A stretch of DNA of 64,000 bases from Melieria omissa (Eukaryota; Arthropoda; Insecta; Diptera; Ulidiidae): the NCBI GenBank assembly GCA_963971225.1, contig OZ020270.1, forward strand, positions 22,827,689-22,891,688, written 5' to 3'. The notes under the pieces were generated by a model that was not told where the DNA came from, made no database searches, and worked only from the letters and a program-made list of their open reading frames with translations. A program made the position numbers and the translations under genes. Positions 1-11,395 of the stretch are shown one piece after another (positions within the stretch are counted from its first letter, which is position 1; each line of letters begins with the position of its first letter).

Positions 1-447
1 TTTATACATTTTGCCATGAGAGGCGTATTTCAGGCGCTAGGTAGGCAATTTCACGATTTTAGGCAAATTTCCGAAATTTCAAGGCCGGAGTTGGGGTTGA
101 AGATGCAGTCCGATCTCAAAACAAAAAATTGCATTGGAATCAGGAAGTACTAAGGCAACTTTTCCGCACTATTAGAAATCTCGAATCGAAAAAAGTCCGG
201 AATCGACCCACCCTATTGTCCACTACCCACCCCATTCCCTCGGTCGAAGGACATGATTAAATAGTAAGTGTGAACTAAATTTAATTGATGTGTGACTTAT
301 GGTTCCAAAGTTATTGTTTTCCCGACTTATCTTTTTTCCTAGACCTTCACGTAACAATTTCGAACAAACCCGCCGATCCAAGTTGGTCCAGCCTTTCTAG
401 AGTTTTAAACAGCCGAATGGAACACGATTCATTTATATATATATAGA
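1..447. other. Flank with no recognisable gene
   Basis: No coding region, repeat or RNA gene is recognised here. A short TATATA run at about 435-445 lies directly before the Gypsy LTR and probably contains its target site. Confidence 0.6.
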
Positions 448-922
448 TGTTACGAATACTGGTTCTAGTTCTAGTGGGTTAGTACGTATCTCTGGATTGT
501 GTAATTTCAAATAAACAAAACACACTTAGTTTCTCAAACGCAGTCAATAAAAACCAACGATCACTTTATTTCACAAATTTTACACTTTACTGTCTGTACA
601 CTTAATTATTTACTCCGTGTGGCACCTTCACTTGTCTAAACCAAGACTGACACGCTGCGCCGTACCCGGCTGCCTTTTATACCTGTGCGGTTATCGCGCA
701 GATCGTTCTTGCACATTCCAGAGTGGACTACAGGTTTCCATGATGATCGCGAGCCATCATTGCCAGGTTGGACTAAAAGTGTCCCTTATTGTCGCGGCCA
801 TCATTGCCAGGTTGAACTAAAAGTTTCCCGTATTATCGCAGCCATCATTGCAAGGTTGGACTATAGCACGGCACGTAGCGACAGGGTTGCTTTGCACAGC
901 GACAGACTGTCTTATAGTTACA
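448..922 (-). repeat. 3' LTR of the Gypsy element
   Basis: This is a direct repeat of 5700-6174 with the same length and TG...CA termini. Because the element reads on the minus strand, it is the 3' LTR. A purine-rich stretch on the minus strand just before it (about 923-936) may be the polypurine tract. Confidence 0.93.
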
Positions 923-933
923 CTGCCCACCAC

Positions 934-1515
934 TTAGACTTGTTCGTCCCGAACAAGTGCGGAGGCTCCGCTGTGATAAGGCGCCAGGCGCTTTACCTTC
1001 AGCTTAGCGCCTCTATTGCTGCAACGTTGAATCCTGTATACCACGTCGTTAATCCTAGTCACGACTTCGTACGGTCCTTCCCATGACGCTTGAAGTTTCG
1101 GAGACAAACCTTTCCTCCGCTGCGGGTTGTAGAGCATTACCAAATCGCCTTCTTGGAACCCCGCTGTGTTAGCTCGTAGATCATATCTGGCTTTCACCTT
1201 ATCGCTGACCAGTTTGGTGCGGCTCCTTATAAACTGGTGAATTTCCTCCAGTTCCGCCCGCTTATTGACCACGTAGTCCGTCTTAGCGCCTCCCGTCGTG
1301 CTGACTACCCCGAACTTCAAGTCAGCGGGTAAACGCAACTCTGTGCCGAACACTGCTCGGGCTGATGTCGTGTCGTGCGGGGCTGAATTATACGCCATCA
1401 GGAACAGGGGGATATGCGTGTCCCAATCCTTTTGATTCCTGCCTACTACTTTCCGCCGGTATTCTTCCAGTGTCCGGTTAAAGCGTTCCACCATGCCGTC
1501 GGACTGTGGGTGCAA
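934..1515 (-). pseudogene. Integrase C-terminal part (Gypsy pol)
   Basis: The 193-residue frame opens with HPQSDGMVERFNRTLEEY, the conserved stretch holding the catalytic glutamate of the DDE integrase core. It continues into a C-terminal region with a chromo/SH3-like segment (GDLVMLYNPQRRKGLSPKLQ). It is out of frame with the upstream integrase half, so a frameshift lies near 1516-1535. It is a fragment of the pol gene and not a separate gene. Confidence 0.85.
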
Positions 1516-1535
1516 AGGGGGGGTACGAGTTTTCT

Positions 1536-2645
1536 TTATCTCAGCAGCTCACATATTTCCTTGAATACCGCAGACTCGAAATTCCGGCCTTGATCTGAGT
1601 GCAACTCTATCGGAACTCCGAACCTGGCTACCCAGTTGTTTACCAGCTTTACCGAGATCGTAGTGGCCTCCTGGTTAGGAATAGGGTACACTTCGGGCCA
1701 TTTGCTGAAATAATCCATTACCACCAGCACATATTTGTTGCCTTGAGTGCTAGTTGGGAATGGGCCGGCGACGTCCATAGCAATCCGCTCGAAGGGCGCT
1801 CCCACGTTGTACTGCTGCATGCGGCCTCGAGATCTTCTTGTCGACCCTTTCGCGGCTGAACATCGTACGCAGCTCTTAATCCACTCGGCTACAGACTCCT
1901 GACATCCTACCCAGTAGAATCGTCTTTTTATTTTGGCGACGGTTTTGGTGATGCCTATGTGCCCTCCACTGAAGTCGTTATGGTATGCCTCGATGAGCTC
2001 GTTGATTTTGCATTTCGGCACTACCATTAGGGAGTTGCTGGTCCGACCATCCGCGCTCTCCCATTCGCGGTACATGCATCCTTCCTTCAGCCGCAGACTT
2101 TGCCACTGTGCCCAGTAAACCTTAGCGATCGGGCTTTCACCGGCCATCTCCTGCCAGTCTGGACGTGCGCCTTGCTCCTTGCCTTCGACGATTTTTGCAA
2201 ACCACTCTTCCTCTGGCATAGCGCTTACCAACCGGGCGTCCACTATCTGTTCTTTGCTTTCGGCTCGCGAGCACGGCCCGCATTCGACTTTGCACGGACG
2301 GCGTGACAAGGCATAGGCATTTCCATGGCTACTGCCCTTGCGATGCTCTATCGTGTAGTCGTAACTCTGCCGCGCCAATTGCCCTTCAGGATCTTTAAAG
2401 TTCAGGAGCCATCTCAATACCGCATGATCTGTGCGCAGGCGAAACCTTTGTCCATACAGATATTTGTGGAAGTGTTTTACGCAGTCCAATACCGCCAGCA
2501 GTTCTCTCCGTGTCACACAGTAGTTGCGTTCCGGTTTCGATAGAACCCTACTGTAGTACGCTATCACTTGTTCCTGGCCGTCTATTATCTGTGATAGCCC
2601 ACCGCCAATACTATTCCCGCTTGCATCTGTATCCAGCACAAACAT
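1536..2645 (-). pseudogene. RNase H and integrase N-terminal half (Gypsy pol)
   Basis: The 369-residue frame starts in the RNase H domain (FVLDTDASGNSIGG; later RTDHAVLRWL). It continues into the integrase HHCC zinc domain (GGHIGITKT, then CVRCSAAKG) and the first two core aspartates (MDVAGPFPT and HSDQGRNFE). The third catalytic residue lies in the next frame at 934-1515. The apparent start codon is only the first methionine after a frameshift from the RT thumb frame. Confidence 0.87.
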
Positions 2646-2857
2646 CTCCCAGGCACGGGGAAGGCCAGTTTTTCCTTCAGACGTGCAAAAGCCTGTTCCT
2701 GCTCCTCATTCCACTCGAAAGCTTGGCTCTTTTTCATCAGTTTGTGCAAGCTGCTGGCTATGTTCGCGAATCCCGGAACAAATCGGCGGTAGTATGTGCA
2801 CAGGCCCAGGAAACTGCGGAGTTCGTGTAGATTGCGTGGCCGGGGCAACTCCATCAC
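2585..2857 (-). pseudogene. RT thumb/connection segment (Gypsy pol)
   Basis: The frame carries the Ty3/Gypsy connection motif LRSFLGLCTYYRRFVPGFA followed by the thumb/RNase H linker. It lies between the RT frame (ends at 2876) and the RNase H frame (starts at 2645), in a different phase from both. Single-base changes near 2865 and 2640 would explain this. Confidence 0.8.
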
Positions 2858-2875
2858 ACCGTCGTGATTTTGCCT

Positions 2876-4318
2876 TCATCCGTATGTACTCCGCGAGCTG
2901 AAACCGTGTGACCCGTGTGACTTGACCTCTTTTTGGAACAGCGAGCACTTCTTTGGGTTGAGTTTAAGCCCAGCTTTTTGTATCCGCTCGGATACCTCCT
3001 TCAGCTTTCCCAGATGGTCGTTGAAGCTTTTACCCATCACCATTATGTCGTCGAGGTACACCAGGCATGTCCGCCAATGCAGCCCTTTTAGCACGCGTTC
3101 CATTAGCCGCTCGAATGTTGCTGGTGCGATGCAGAGTCCAAACGGCATGACGGTGAACTGCCACAAACCATCGCCAACACTGAAAGCCGTTTTCTCCTTG
3201 TCCCTGTCTGCAAGCTCTACCTGCCAATAGCCGCTGCGTAAGTCGAGCGTGGAGAACCACTGCGTGCCTGACAGTGTGTCCAGGCTGTCATCGATCCGAG
3301 GTAGTGGATGACTGTCCTTCTTGGTCACATCATTGAGCTTTCGATAGTCCACACAAAACCGGGTACTGCCATCCTTTTTCTTGACTAGCACGACCGGCGA
3401 GCACCAGGGGCCCAAAGAAGGCTCTATGACCTTTTCCTTCCGCATGTTTTCGATCAAATTTGCGACCTCTTCTCTCTTGGCCAGAGGAACTCGTCTTGGT
3501 GGTTGGCAAATTGGTTTTGTACTTCCGGTGTCGATGGTGTGCTTCACTATGGCTGTTCTACCGCCCGCTTCCGTTGTAAATATTGACCCATAGTTCTGCA
3601 GGATTGATCTCCCCTTCTGTTTCTGCTTGGCCGTCAACTCGCTGCTCCACTGGTTCTCTTGCGGTATGACGTCCATGTTAAAACCGCTCTTCTTATTACC
3701 TCCATGTGGGCTACTCTCGCAATTGACCACTGCTACAGCTTCCTTACACTCGCCAATTACCTCATCTTTCCCGACATATCTGGGTGCATTCAGGGGGTTC
3801 ATTATTCTGATTAGTATTCTGCCATTCTTAGGTTCCACTAATGTACGTCCGATAATTATGTTGTCGTATCCTTGTTTTGGCGCTTCTACAACCCACAGCC
3901 GACTTGTCCCATCGTCCTCGTCCACCTTTGCCCACACAATCGCCTCGGAATTCGCTGGTATCCTCTGGTGTTGACACGAGACAACTTTCCTTACCGCCAC
4001 GCTTCGGTCATAGCCAGTGTGCAGGGGGAATTCAACGTTGGCATACTTCAGCACATTTTCGTTCAGGTCCAGCGTAAAACCATGCCTATTCATGAAATCC
4101 ACGCCGATAATCACGTCGACCATTATATCCGCGACGATGAACTCATGTTCCAGGCTGCTGGTGCCGATAGCAATCGTTATCGTAACTTTTCCTCTTACCG
4201 GCGCACGCTCGCCAGTCGCAATCCGCAGCTGTATGCCATGCAGCGGTTCCCAGTTCTTCAGCAGCTTCCTTTTTATGATCGAATATGACGCTCCAGTATC
4301 CAGTGTCAACTCTAACAA
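2876..4318 (-). pseudogene. Protease and reverse transcriptase (Gypsy pol)
   Basis: The 480-residue frame begins in a retropepsin domain (LDTGASYSIIK at residues 4-14; catalytic D-T-G). After a linker it enters the reverse transcriptase: KKDGSTRFCVDYRKLN, LDLRSGYWQVELAD, MPFGLCIAPATFERLM and the active-site box LVYLDDIMV near residue 425. Frame is lost after the palm (KKCSLFQKEV). The protease has no start of its own, so it was presumably expressed as Gag-Pol. Confidence 0.9.
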
Positions 4319-4437
4319 CTTTCCATCTATCCTTCCTTCAATTGTTAAGCTGCCGGGCTGTCGTTTCAGCTGTGAGACAAGGACGGTGGGGCGGCAGATT
4401 GTGGGGATCAGCTCACGCCCCTTTGGGCTGACCCGTT

Positions 4438-4884
4438 TTAGTTTAACGACTCGCCGTCCTCAGCCCTGCGCTTGTTGGCTGGGCGTCGATTGTCAGTATT
4501 CCTCGCTACAGGCGATTGCGACCGAGAACGGGAACGCCTCTTTCGTTGGCGGCAGTCTCGTGATATGTGGCCCTGCTTGCCACATACCCAGCAAACAACG
4601 TTAGAGGAGACCACCCGTGGCCTGTCCGGTGGCTCAGAGCTTATGGCCTGGATCGTAATGTCGTTGTCTGGCTGGATCTGGCGTATCCTTGCAGGTGCAT
4701 ACCGAGTGCTCCCAATCCATGTCGCCTCATATGTCATCGCGCTGGTCACCGTTTCCCTAAACGTCGGCTTGCCCATCATCAACGCACTGCGACGTGTCTC
4801 CGGATCATGAAGACCTTCAATAAACGCTTCAAACGCTGAAGGACGAGTAGCACAGCTGTACGAGCCGCTCAATGTCTGCTGCAT
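4438..4884 (-). pseudogene. Gag C-terminal part with CCHC zinc knuckle
   Basis: The frame contains the capsid tail (FIEGLHDPETRRSALMM) and one CCHC knuckle (CWVCGKQGHISRDC) followed by an arginine/serine-rich tail (RKRRSRSRSQS). This is the usual nucleocapsid layout of Gypsy Gag. It overlaps the upstream gag frame out of phase, so a frameshift lies near 4890-4900. Confidence 0.85.
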
Positions 4885-5396
4885 ATGCCTGCAGCGCCTC
4901 GTTGGCCCTTTGCCTTTAGCTCACAGTAGTACAGCGTTCTATTTTGCTCGTCGCTGTATTTGGATGCTAGCGCCCTTATGACGGTCTCGTACTCACTTCG
5001 TAAACATTCCGGAACTGATTTTATTACCTCAGCCGCAGCACCTTCAAGAGCCAGCGCCAATCTCTGACCTTTCCTTACATCGGTCCACTGAGTTTCCAGA
5101 GCAGCCAGGTCGAATTGGAGCTTGAATGTATCGAACGGCGTAGTCCCATCATAAGTAGGCACTTCTGCTCGGGTGGCCACACCTTCCGGGACCGGCGGCA
5201 GCCATTCTCGCGGCTGTACCTCCCTAAGCCGCTCGTCCATTTTTCCATTCATCGAGTCTTCCAGACTATCAACTCGTTTGTTCAGGGAATCATCAAAATC
5301 GTCAACACGTTTGTTCAGGGAATCATCAAAATCGTCAACACGTTTGTTCAGGGAATCATCCAGGTCGCCAACTCGTTTGTTCAGGGAATCATCCAT
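4869..5396 (-). pseudogene. Gag capsid region with heptad-like repeats
   Basis: The 175-residue frame starts in four to five copies of an 11-residue repeat (consensus DDSLNKRVDDF), likely to form a coiled coil. It then has a typical Gypsy Gag capsid domain (PTYDGTTPFDTFKLQFD, then VRKGQRLALALEGAAAEV). The last eleven residues are read out of frame. The true Gag start lies upstream, where stops interrupt it. Confidence 0.8.
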
Positions 5397-5405
5397 GTCG
5401 TCGAC
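5270..5405 (-). repeat. 33-bp in-frame minisatellite inside gag
   Basis: A 33-bp unit (beginning CGTTTGTTCAGGGAATCATC on the plus strand) occurs at about 5275, 5308, 5341 and 5374, with decayed units on both sides. Because 33 is divisible by three, it adds 11 residues per copy to Gag. Confidence 0.9.
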
Positions 5406-5479
5406 TCGTTAATCCAAGTGCTCTACCCGCGTCTCCAGGTGCTCGATTTTCCCATTAATCCGAACTCGTGCACAGTCCA

Positions 5480-5625
5480 ATCGACGCCTCATGCCTCACA
5501 AGCTTCTCGCAAGCGCAATTGCAACTCCACCTTTCCGCCAGCAGTCGGCAAATTCCAGGCAGCCAGCTCCTTCTTCAGCTAGTCTACCTTCAGCAGCTCG
5601 AGTTTAACCGTGTCCGTGCTTTTAT
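5480..5625 (-). pseudogene. Gag N-terminal remnant, SAP-like, with stops
   Basis: Minus-strand reading from about 5620 shows LKKELAAWNLPTAGGKVELQ, which resembles the SAP-like N-terminal helix pair in many arthropod Gypsy Gag proteins. A TAG lies just before it and a TGA shortly after it in the same frame, so this Gag start is dead in this copy. Confidence 0.65.
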
Positions 5626-5680
5626 AATTTTATTTATTTAGTTATTTATTTTTTGTTTGTTTATTTTCAATTTTCCACAA

Positions 5681-5697
5681 TCCCACTTCTGACACCA
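5681..5697 (-). promoter_or_regulatory. Primer binding site of the Gypsy element
   Basis: Two bases inside the 5' LTR the minus strand reads TGGTGTCAGAAGTGGGA. It starts with TGG, the complement of a tRNA CCA end, at the position where a Gypsy PBS is expected. The tRNA isotype is not determined. Confidence 0.75.
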
Positions 5698-5699
5698 AA

Positions 5700-6174
5700 T
5701 GTTACGAATACTGGTTCTAGTTCTAGTGGGTTAGTACGTATCTCTGGATTGTGTAATTTGAAATAAACAAAACACACTTAGTTTCTCAAACGCAGTCAAT
5801 AAAAACCAACGATCACTTTATTTCACAAATTTTACACTTTACTGTCTGTACACTTAATTATTTACTCCGTGTGGCACCTTCACTTGTCTAAACCAAGACT
5901 GACACGCTGCGCCGTACCCGGCTGCCTTTTATACCTGTGCGGTTATCGCGCAGATCGTTCTCGCACATTCCAGAATGAACTACAGGTTTCCATGATGATC
6001 GCGAGCCATCATTGCCAGGTTGGACTAAAAGTGTCCCTTATTATCGCGGCCATCATTGCCAGGTTGGACTAAAAGTTTCCCGTATTATCGCAGCCATCAT
6101 TGCAAGGTTGGACTATAGCACGGCGCGTAGCGACAGGGTTGCTTTGCACAGCGACAGACTGTCTTATCCTTACA
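5700..6174 (-). repeat. 5' LTR of the Gypsy element
   Basis: This is a direct repeat of 448-922. As the upstream LTR of a minus-strand element it should hold the promoter. A TTTTATACC box at about 5927-5935 is AT-rich, but it is oriented for the plus strand and is not claimed as a promoter. Confidence 0.93.
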
Positions 6175-6185
6175 ATAGTATAGAG

Positions 6186-7330
6186 CAGTGATGGGCACTA
6201 AACAACCACGCATTTTGGCAATGTATGCGTGAAAAACACTGCATAAAATTAAGGTGTAAATTTTTTAGCTATAATATTTTAACTTCAAACATATTGCTAG
6301 CGTTAAAATATCAAAGCAGGACGGTCAAATAACGGACAGGTATAAAAAAGGAAAAGAAAAAAATTGTATTTCCCATTCAACCCTTAACATTTTCTGATTT
6401 ACATGAATACTCAGTGTAAATATTCGCAGTATGCGAGCCGCAAACGAGTGTGAAGTTACTTGCATGAAGTTTGACACGACACTGAAGCAGTGTCGCAGCG
6501 CCTTGAAAAAATCCCTACTTTTCCCTACGCTCTCCAGCAATTTTCCCTACGAAACTCCCTACACTTGTTTTCCAAGTATTTTGTAATATTAAAGGTTTTT
6601 TTCATTTTTTGTGAATAAAAGTCGCAAAAGTAAAAACCATAACATTTATTAATTCTTCTTTTAATTCATTTGGAACATGAAAACAACAAAACAAAGTTGT
6701 ACTTTGTACTGAGATACCATTTAAAACATGGAAACATAACAACATAAAAAATTGTGCTTTGCACTGAAATACCGTTACATCACATAAAAAAAATCAGTAC
6801 AAAAATTACACTAAGACTAATTATTTATGGTCATACAACTCAGTGTATGCCATTTTCTTAAAGTGTTGTTCTTTACATTGAAAATTTACACAGGTGATAA
6901 CTTCGTCTTGTAAGTAAGAGCGAATTATACAAATTCGAGTCAAATTTTCATGGCTGGGTGTGTTTCTTTTTTGTTCGAAAATATTCTTTCAGAGACTGCA
7001 TTAGAATGTGGTAGTGCCGAAACATATTTGGCCAACTTTGACAAATTGGGAAACAACATTTGATCGTTACAATTTTTAATTTGACTAATTTGACTTCAAA
7101 ATTTTCCATAACCAGGTTTGTTTGAAAATTCCCTACATTTAGTGAATTTTAAAAAATCGGTCCTTTTTTCCCCTACGCACACAATTTTCGCTAAAATTCC
7201 CTACATGTAGGGAATTTTCCCTACAGTTAACATCACTGCACTGAAGCTGCGCTCGGAACTTCGCTGCTTTGTATTCGTATACGCGAGTAGGCGTCGCTGC
7301 TACTCGCGAGTAGCAGCGTGCCCTTCTATG
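6186..7330. mobile_element. hAT-like non-autonomous element, 1.1 kb
   Basis: The left end begins CAGTGATGGGCAC, and the right end in reverse complement begins CATAGAAGGGCAC (10 of 13 match). The flanks are both GTATAGAG (6178-6185 and 7331-7338), an 8-bp duplication of hAT type. No transposase is encoded. The interior is AT-rich with repeated CCCTAC motifs near both ends (6515-6560 and 7128-7225), possible subterminal transposase sites. Confidence 0.75.
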
Positions 7331-7338
7331 GTATAGAG

Positions 7339-7606
7339 CAGGGGTGCCCAAAATCTTCTTATGGAAGAGCAAACACCAATACATAAAAATTAATTCATAC
7401 GCTAAACAACAACAAAACTACGTGGAAGATAACTGTCGCCAATTTGCACCAACAAAGCATACTGTGCTGTGTGTGTATACTAAAATGCTCAGCCTATGCC
7501 GACGATCATTTACAAAAACAAATGAGGAATTGGAATCCTCAGCCTATGCTGAAGAGCATTAACAAAAACAAATGAGCAACGAGAGCATAGGGCATGGGCA
7601 CCTCTG
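7339..7606. mobile_element. hAT-type MITE, 268 bp
   Basis: Termini CAGGGGTGCCCA and (reverse complement of the right end) CAGAGGTGCCCA match at 11 of 12 bases. GTATAGAG flanks it on both sides (7331-7338 and 7607-7614). The left copy is shared with the preceding element. It has no coding capacity. Confidence 0.85.
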
Positions 7607-7818
7607 GTATAGAGTATAGATATGCAAGAAGCAAGTGGCACTTCGTTTTGTTGGCCAATAACAACAGCAACCACAGCCGACGCTATTTTCCATTCAATGC
7701 TTCGCGGATTACTTTCTTCTAATCTCTGTGCTGTTTGTTCTGTGATGTAACTGAAACGAAAGCTGTCTAGTGCTGTTTGTAATGTTACTGGCAGAGGACG
7801 TTATGTTCAATTAACAGT

Positions 7819-7836
7819 GGTCGTAATATTACGACC
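7819..7836. repeat. Perfect 18-bp palindrome
   Basis: GGTCGTAATATTACGACC is its own reverse complement. It lies in an otherwise unannotated stretch (7615-7883). Confidence 0.9.
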
Positions 7837-7883
7837 CCTTAACATTTTTGAATTTGTATGAGATGCGCGTTCTGTATTACTGT

Positions 7884-8865
7884 TTATTCTGTGACACCAC
7901 CCTTGCTACTCTCCAGCTTTTTGGCACGTAGTTGCATTGCAGACATCTCCTGTAGACCGATATCAGTCGGGGTATAATCAGGCGAAAAGCCTGCAGTAGC
8001 ATAGCAGGGAGTAACCCGTCCGTACCCGGCGATTAAAAGCGGGTGAACGCGTTGATCGCCCATTCCAGCTTGTCCTTCGTGATGAGCTCTGGCGGCACAA
8101 TACACGCTTATGATCTGAACAGAATTCATTACCAGCCATGATTTCATGCACGTATTATCGTTGACCCCCAAGTTTTTTGTTCCACCAGAGTGGCCTAGTC
8201 CTCCGCCCCGTGCGTACGGGAGGGCATGAGATACGATACGCTTTATTGAGACAGGTGGTCAGGAGATTTAGTCCCTTCTCCACCATAAAATGAGAGTTTA
8301 TTTCCTTAGATGTCCCCAGCGTTTTGCCAAGTTTACGTCTGAAAAGATGCCAGTTTATGTTTCTGGGATTCCTTACAGTTATACTGGTTCTCTTGGGGGA
8401 GAATATAACAACAAAGCTTAAATACTTGTGGTTAGAGAAGGACGGAGTACCCAGTACCCTCCAGTTCTCGAACAAAGTGTTTGGGCCCGTAAAGAGAGTG
8501 ATATCGAGAAAATTCTTCGAGCAGGGTCCAATATATGTTGGTTTACTACCTCGGTTTGCGATACACAAACTAGTTTGCATAATAAAGTTAAACAGTGTCT
8601 CCCTGACCTGAGTATTGATGTCGCTGCTTCCCCATACTGTGTGATGCGCGTTGGCGGCTGCCATGTAGCAGGACGCAAGATGTATGGATCCATCTGGGAA
8701 ATGCTCCAATCCCAGTAGAAGTGTGACCGCTGCCAACACTGCTTGTAGTGCCACCGACGCACACTGGGGTAATTCATAGCGATTTTGACGAGTATACCAA
8801 ATAACATTGGAATTAGTTTCTACATGAGAAAAATCACTTTTTTTTAATCTTGAAAAAGTAGTCAT
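7884..8865 (-). pseudogene. R1/I-like non-LTR retrotransposon fragment
   Basis: The minus frame 8865-8155 encodes the C-terminal half of an apurinic-endonuclease domain (ANAHHTVWGSSD, then NRGSKPTYIG and LDITLFTGPN, with SNHKYLSF in place of the usual SDH motif). A linker ends in WWNKKL. The following sequence to 7884 holds the start of a reverse transcriptase, but it is frameshifted and the usual FKSPG block is spoiled by a stop. Both ends are missing, so it is a dead internal fragment. Clade assignment is by motif memory. Confidence 0.75.
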
Positions 8866-10075
8866 TTGCAGTTACCCTTTACCGAATTAGTTTAATGCAC
8901 ATCACTGCGCTTATTTCAATCGATGACACATAAGTAATACAAACAATAACAATGCCCAACACTGCAACTAATGACAAATAAGGTCGGTTGACCTGACACT
9001 CTACAAGAAAAACAAATGAAAGAATCCAAGATATAAAAATGTTATTTGATTCTGCATCATTTGAAACGATTTTGTATTGTGTTTCATAATTAAAAACCAA
9101 AAATATTTAGCTTACGTGTCGCGATATCCCGCTTAATATGTCGTCTAATATGCTGGCTAATATAAATCTAATATGCCGGCCCCCCGTAATGCATAAAGCA
9201 ATACTAAAAACCATACATTTAACAACAACAAAACTAACATAAAATATTTCATTTGTTGCTTATCTCTTATTTTTGCATTTACATTTATTTCTTATCTTTC
9301 CTTTCACGGACCGCGTGCATATTTTGCCAAAAGTTCACATACAAAAATCGAAATGCTGCAAAGGTGCTCAACAATAGCGCAACTTTTTTTCATAGAAAAT
9401 TGCTAGAATATCCAAAGATTACGATTATGAAAACAGTTTAGGTGAACATCACTGAACAAACAACTATATGTCTATGAATAGGGTCCCTTTTAAAATTTGT
9501 AAACAAATTTGATTAAAATAATTGAAAAACTCTCGTTTACCGCTGTGCGCACGCCAAATTAAAATAAATGTCAACTTTCAGAGTGGATTGCAGGAATGCG
9601 CTAAATTAGTTTACAACAATTCTTTCAGGCAGTGATGCGGAGTTTCATTGCAAAATCGCCATGAATTACCCCAGTGTGCGACGTTTGGGCCAAGCCCAAT
9701 CGCTATTTTTATGGACCTCCATGAAGTGTTTTCTGTTGGAGATTTCCAACCCTTAGCATTTTTTGCCTATTCGCCAGGCACCCCTTAACAATGATTTGAA
9801 TATGGTTTCAGATGCCGCCCATTGGGCACGGTATATCAGGCTATATAGTACTCCAAAGGGCGTCACGTGAAACCATAGCTCAATATTTGCTTACCGGCCG
9901 AGTCTGCCGAGGCAGCCACTTCCCATGCCCGGTCGGCACCCGCTAGGAGGGTACAATTAAGGGGGTTTTCGCCGACCCAACAAGAAGGTTAAAAAATATA
10001 TAATAAAAATAATTAACAAAAAAATTATAAAAGAACAACTATAAATTCATAATAAAAAAGCAGAAGGAAAAGTTA
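8866..10075. other. No recognised gene
   Basis: The stretch is AT-rich with no protein family recognised in either strand. Short repeats such as CTAATATG occur at about 9146-9175. It may include decayed transposon sequence. Confidence 0.5.
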
Positions 10076-10760
10076 TTTGTAATGATGATGATGAAAGAGC
10101 TTAAGGACCTTGGTCTATTCTTCGTTTCGAAGTTGTCCTTTTCTTCCCACATCAACTTTGTCGTCTCCAAAGCATATTCCATGTTAGCATTTATTCCTCG
10201 TCACTGTTCGTCTTTCTCCGACCCATATACTCTTAAATCACTTTACTCCTCCTATGTTAGGTCTAACCTTGACCTAACATAGGATGTGTTATGTTAGGTC
10301 TAACCTTGACCTTAACCTTGCCTCGTTTATTTGGCGTCCTTATCATGCTTCCCACATTAACCGCCTTGAACGCATACAAAAAGTTTTCTTACGCTTCGCT
10401 GGAAGGTCGGCGTTTCTATCTGTCTTGCTCGTTCATATTCAATGTCATAAACGGCGCTGTCGACTGTCCCGAGTTGTTGCAAAGAATCCCATTCTCTGTA
10501 GCATCTCGCACACTCAGGCATTTTAATTATTTCAATGTTGGGTTCTGCAGATTTGATTATATCAAAAATGCTCCAATTACTAGAGCTCTTTGCAACTTAA
10601 ATTCTGTTCCTGAACTTGATCTCGCGCTTCCTAAAAGCTTAGTTCTAAGAAACTTAGCTGAATTTTTTAAATGAATTGTTTGAATATATATTGTTATTAG
10701 TCTGTAAGAATTGTTTATTCATTGACTTAAATAAATTAAATTAAATTAAATAATTCTTTA
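10076..10760 (+). pseudogene. Jockey-clade retrotransposon, 3' fragment
   Basis: The translation shows the end of a Jockey-type reverse transcriptase (KDLGLFFVSKLSFSSHINFV, SKAYSMLAFI, DPYTLKSLYSSYVRSNL, then INRLERIQKVFLRFA). Frameshifts separate the pieces, and a 37-bp tandem duplication (10254-10290, with its first 22 bases repeated at 10291-10312) lies inside the RT. The 3' end runs into a TAAAT-rich tail at 10727-10752. It is 5'-truncated, the usual fate of target-primed copies. Confidence 0.8.
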
Positions 10761-11395
10761 TCTGTCCCAGTCCTAGTTTTCAGTAGACTTAGAGCCTGGC
10801 GCATCATAAGTACACTGCTAACTAGTTGAAAGATTGTAACAAAGTGGCAAAAGGCGCTACAAGGTGAACAGAACTATTAAAGAAAAAGCTGCAGCTCCTC
10901 AGGCGCCCAAATTAATGCAGTGCTGTCGCAGGCTTCTTCATTCTCAGGACATATTCGAGCTTTCGCACTTTGTCCAGTTCCACTGTATTTTGTTTTTTAG
11001 GATTTTCTTATCCTAGTAACTATCTGCTACGATTGTCATTATCGTAGCAACTGTGATGTGCGGCTAAGTAGCGTCGAAACTCGTTCAAAGTCCAAAAAAT
11101 TCCCAGAATAGCCGACTAATTACCATACAAGTGCACAAATTTTTCCTAGTGCTATTAAACGTAAGACTAGCCCCCATTTATTTTCTCTTCCGAAACTTTT
11201 CCCAATCATACCTATAATCTATCTCACACCCTTAGGAGGGCTGCCATGGTTATTGGGTTGGTTGTAGTGGCTGCCTCTGTATGAGACTCACTTAGGCCTA
11301 TATGACCCGATACCAAAAATTCCACCCGTTTGAAATGTGTAAGCAACACTGTTTTTTTCAACATGAAAGGGGAAAGGGAGGAAAGGGACCTACAG
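10761..11395. other. No recognised gene
   Basis: Nothing recognisable on either strand. Confidence 0.5.

Larger units (their letters stand above)
448..6174 (-). mobile_element. Gypsy-type LTR retrotransposon, degenerate gag-pol
   Basis: Two direct 475-bp repeats (448-922 and 5700-6174) with TG...CA ends bracket a minus-strand gag-pol. The order is Gag, CCHC knuckle, protease, reverse transcriptase, RNase H and integrase, which is the Ty3/Gypsy order. The LTRs differ at about nine positions by eye, so insertion was fairly recent. The coding region is nevertheless broken by several frameshifts and stops. The exact TG...CA edges give no perfect target duplication, but ATAG occurs on both sides (443-446 and 6175-6178), one base off on the left. 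That fits a 4-bp duplication with an extra boundary base. No envelope-like reading frame is seen. Confidence 0.93.

Noticed and set aside
1599..4810. Plus-strand open frames across the Gypsy element
   Set aside because: They are antisense shadows of gag-pol, which is recognisable by motifs on the minus strand.
448..6174. Errantivirus with an envelope gene
   Set aside because: No third frame lies between the integrase end (934) and the 3' LTR, so no envelope is present in this copy.
6178..6185. GTATAGAG as a local satellite
   Set aside because: It occurs exactly at element boundaries with hAT-type ends on each side, which fits target duplication better than a satellite.
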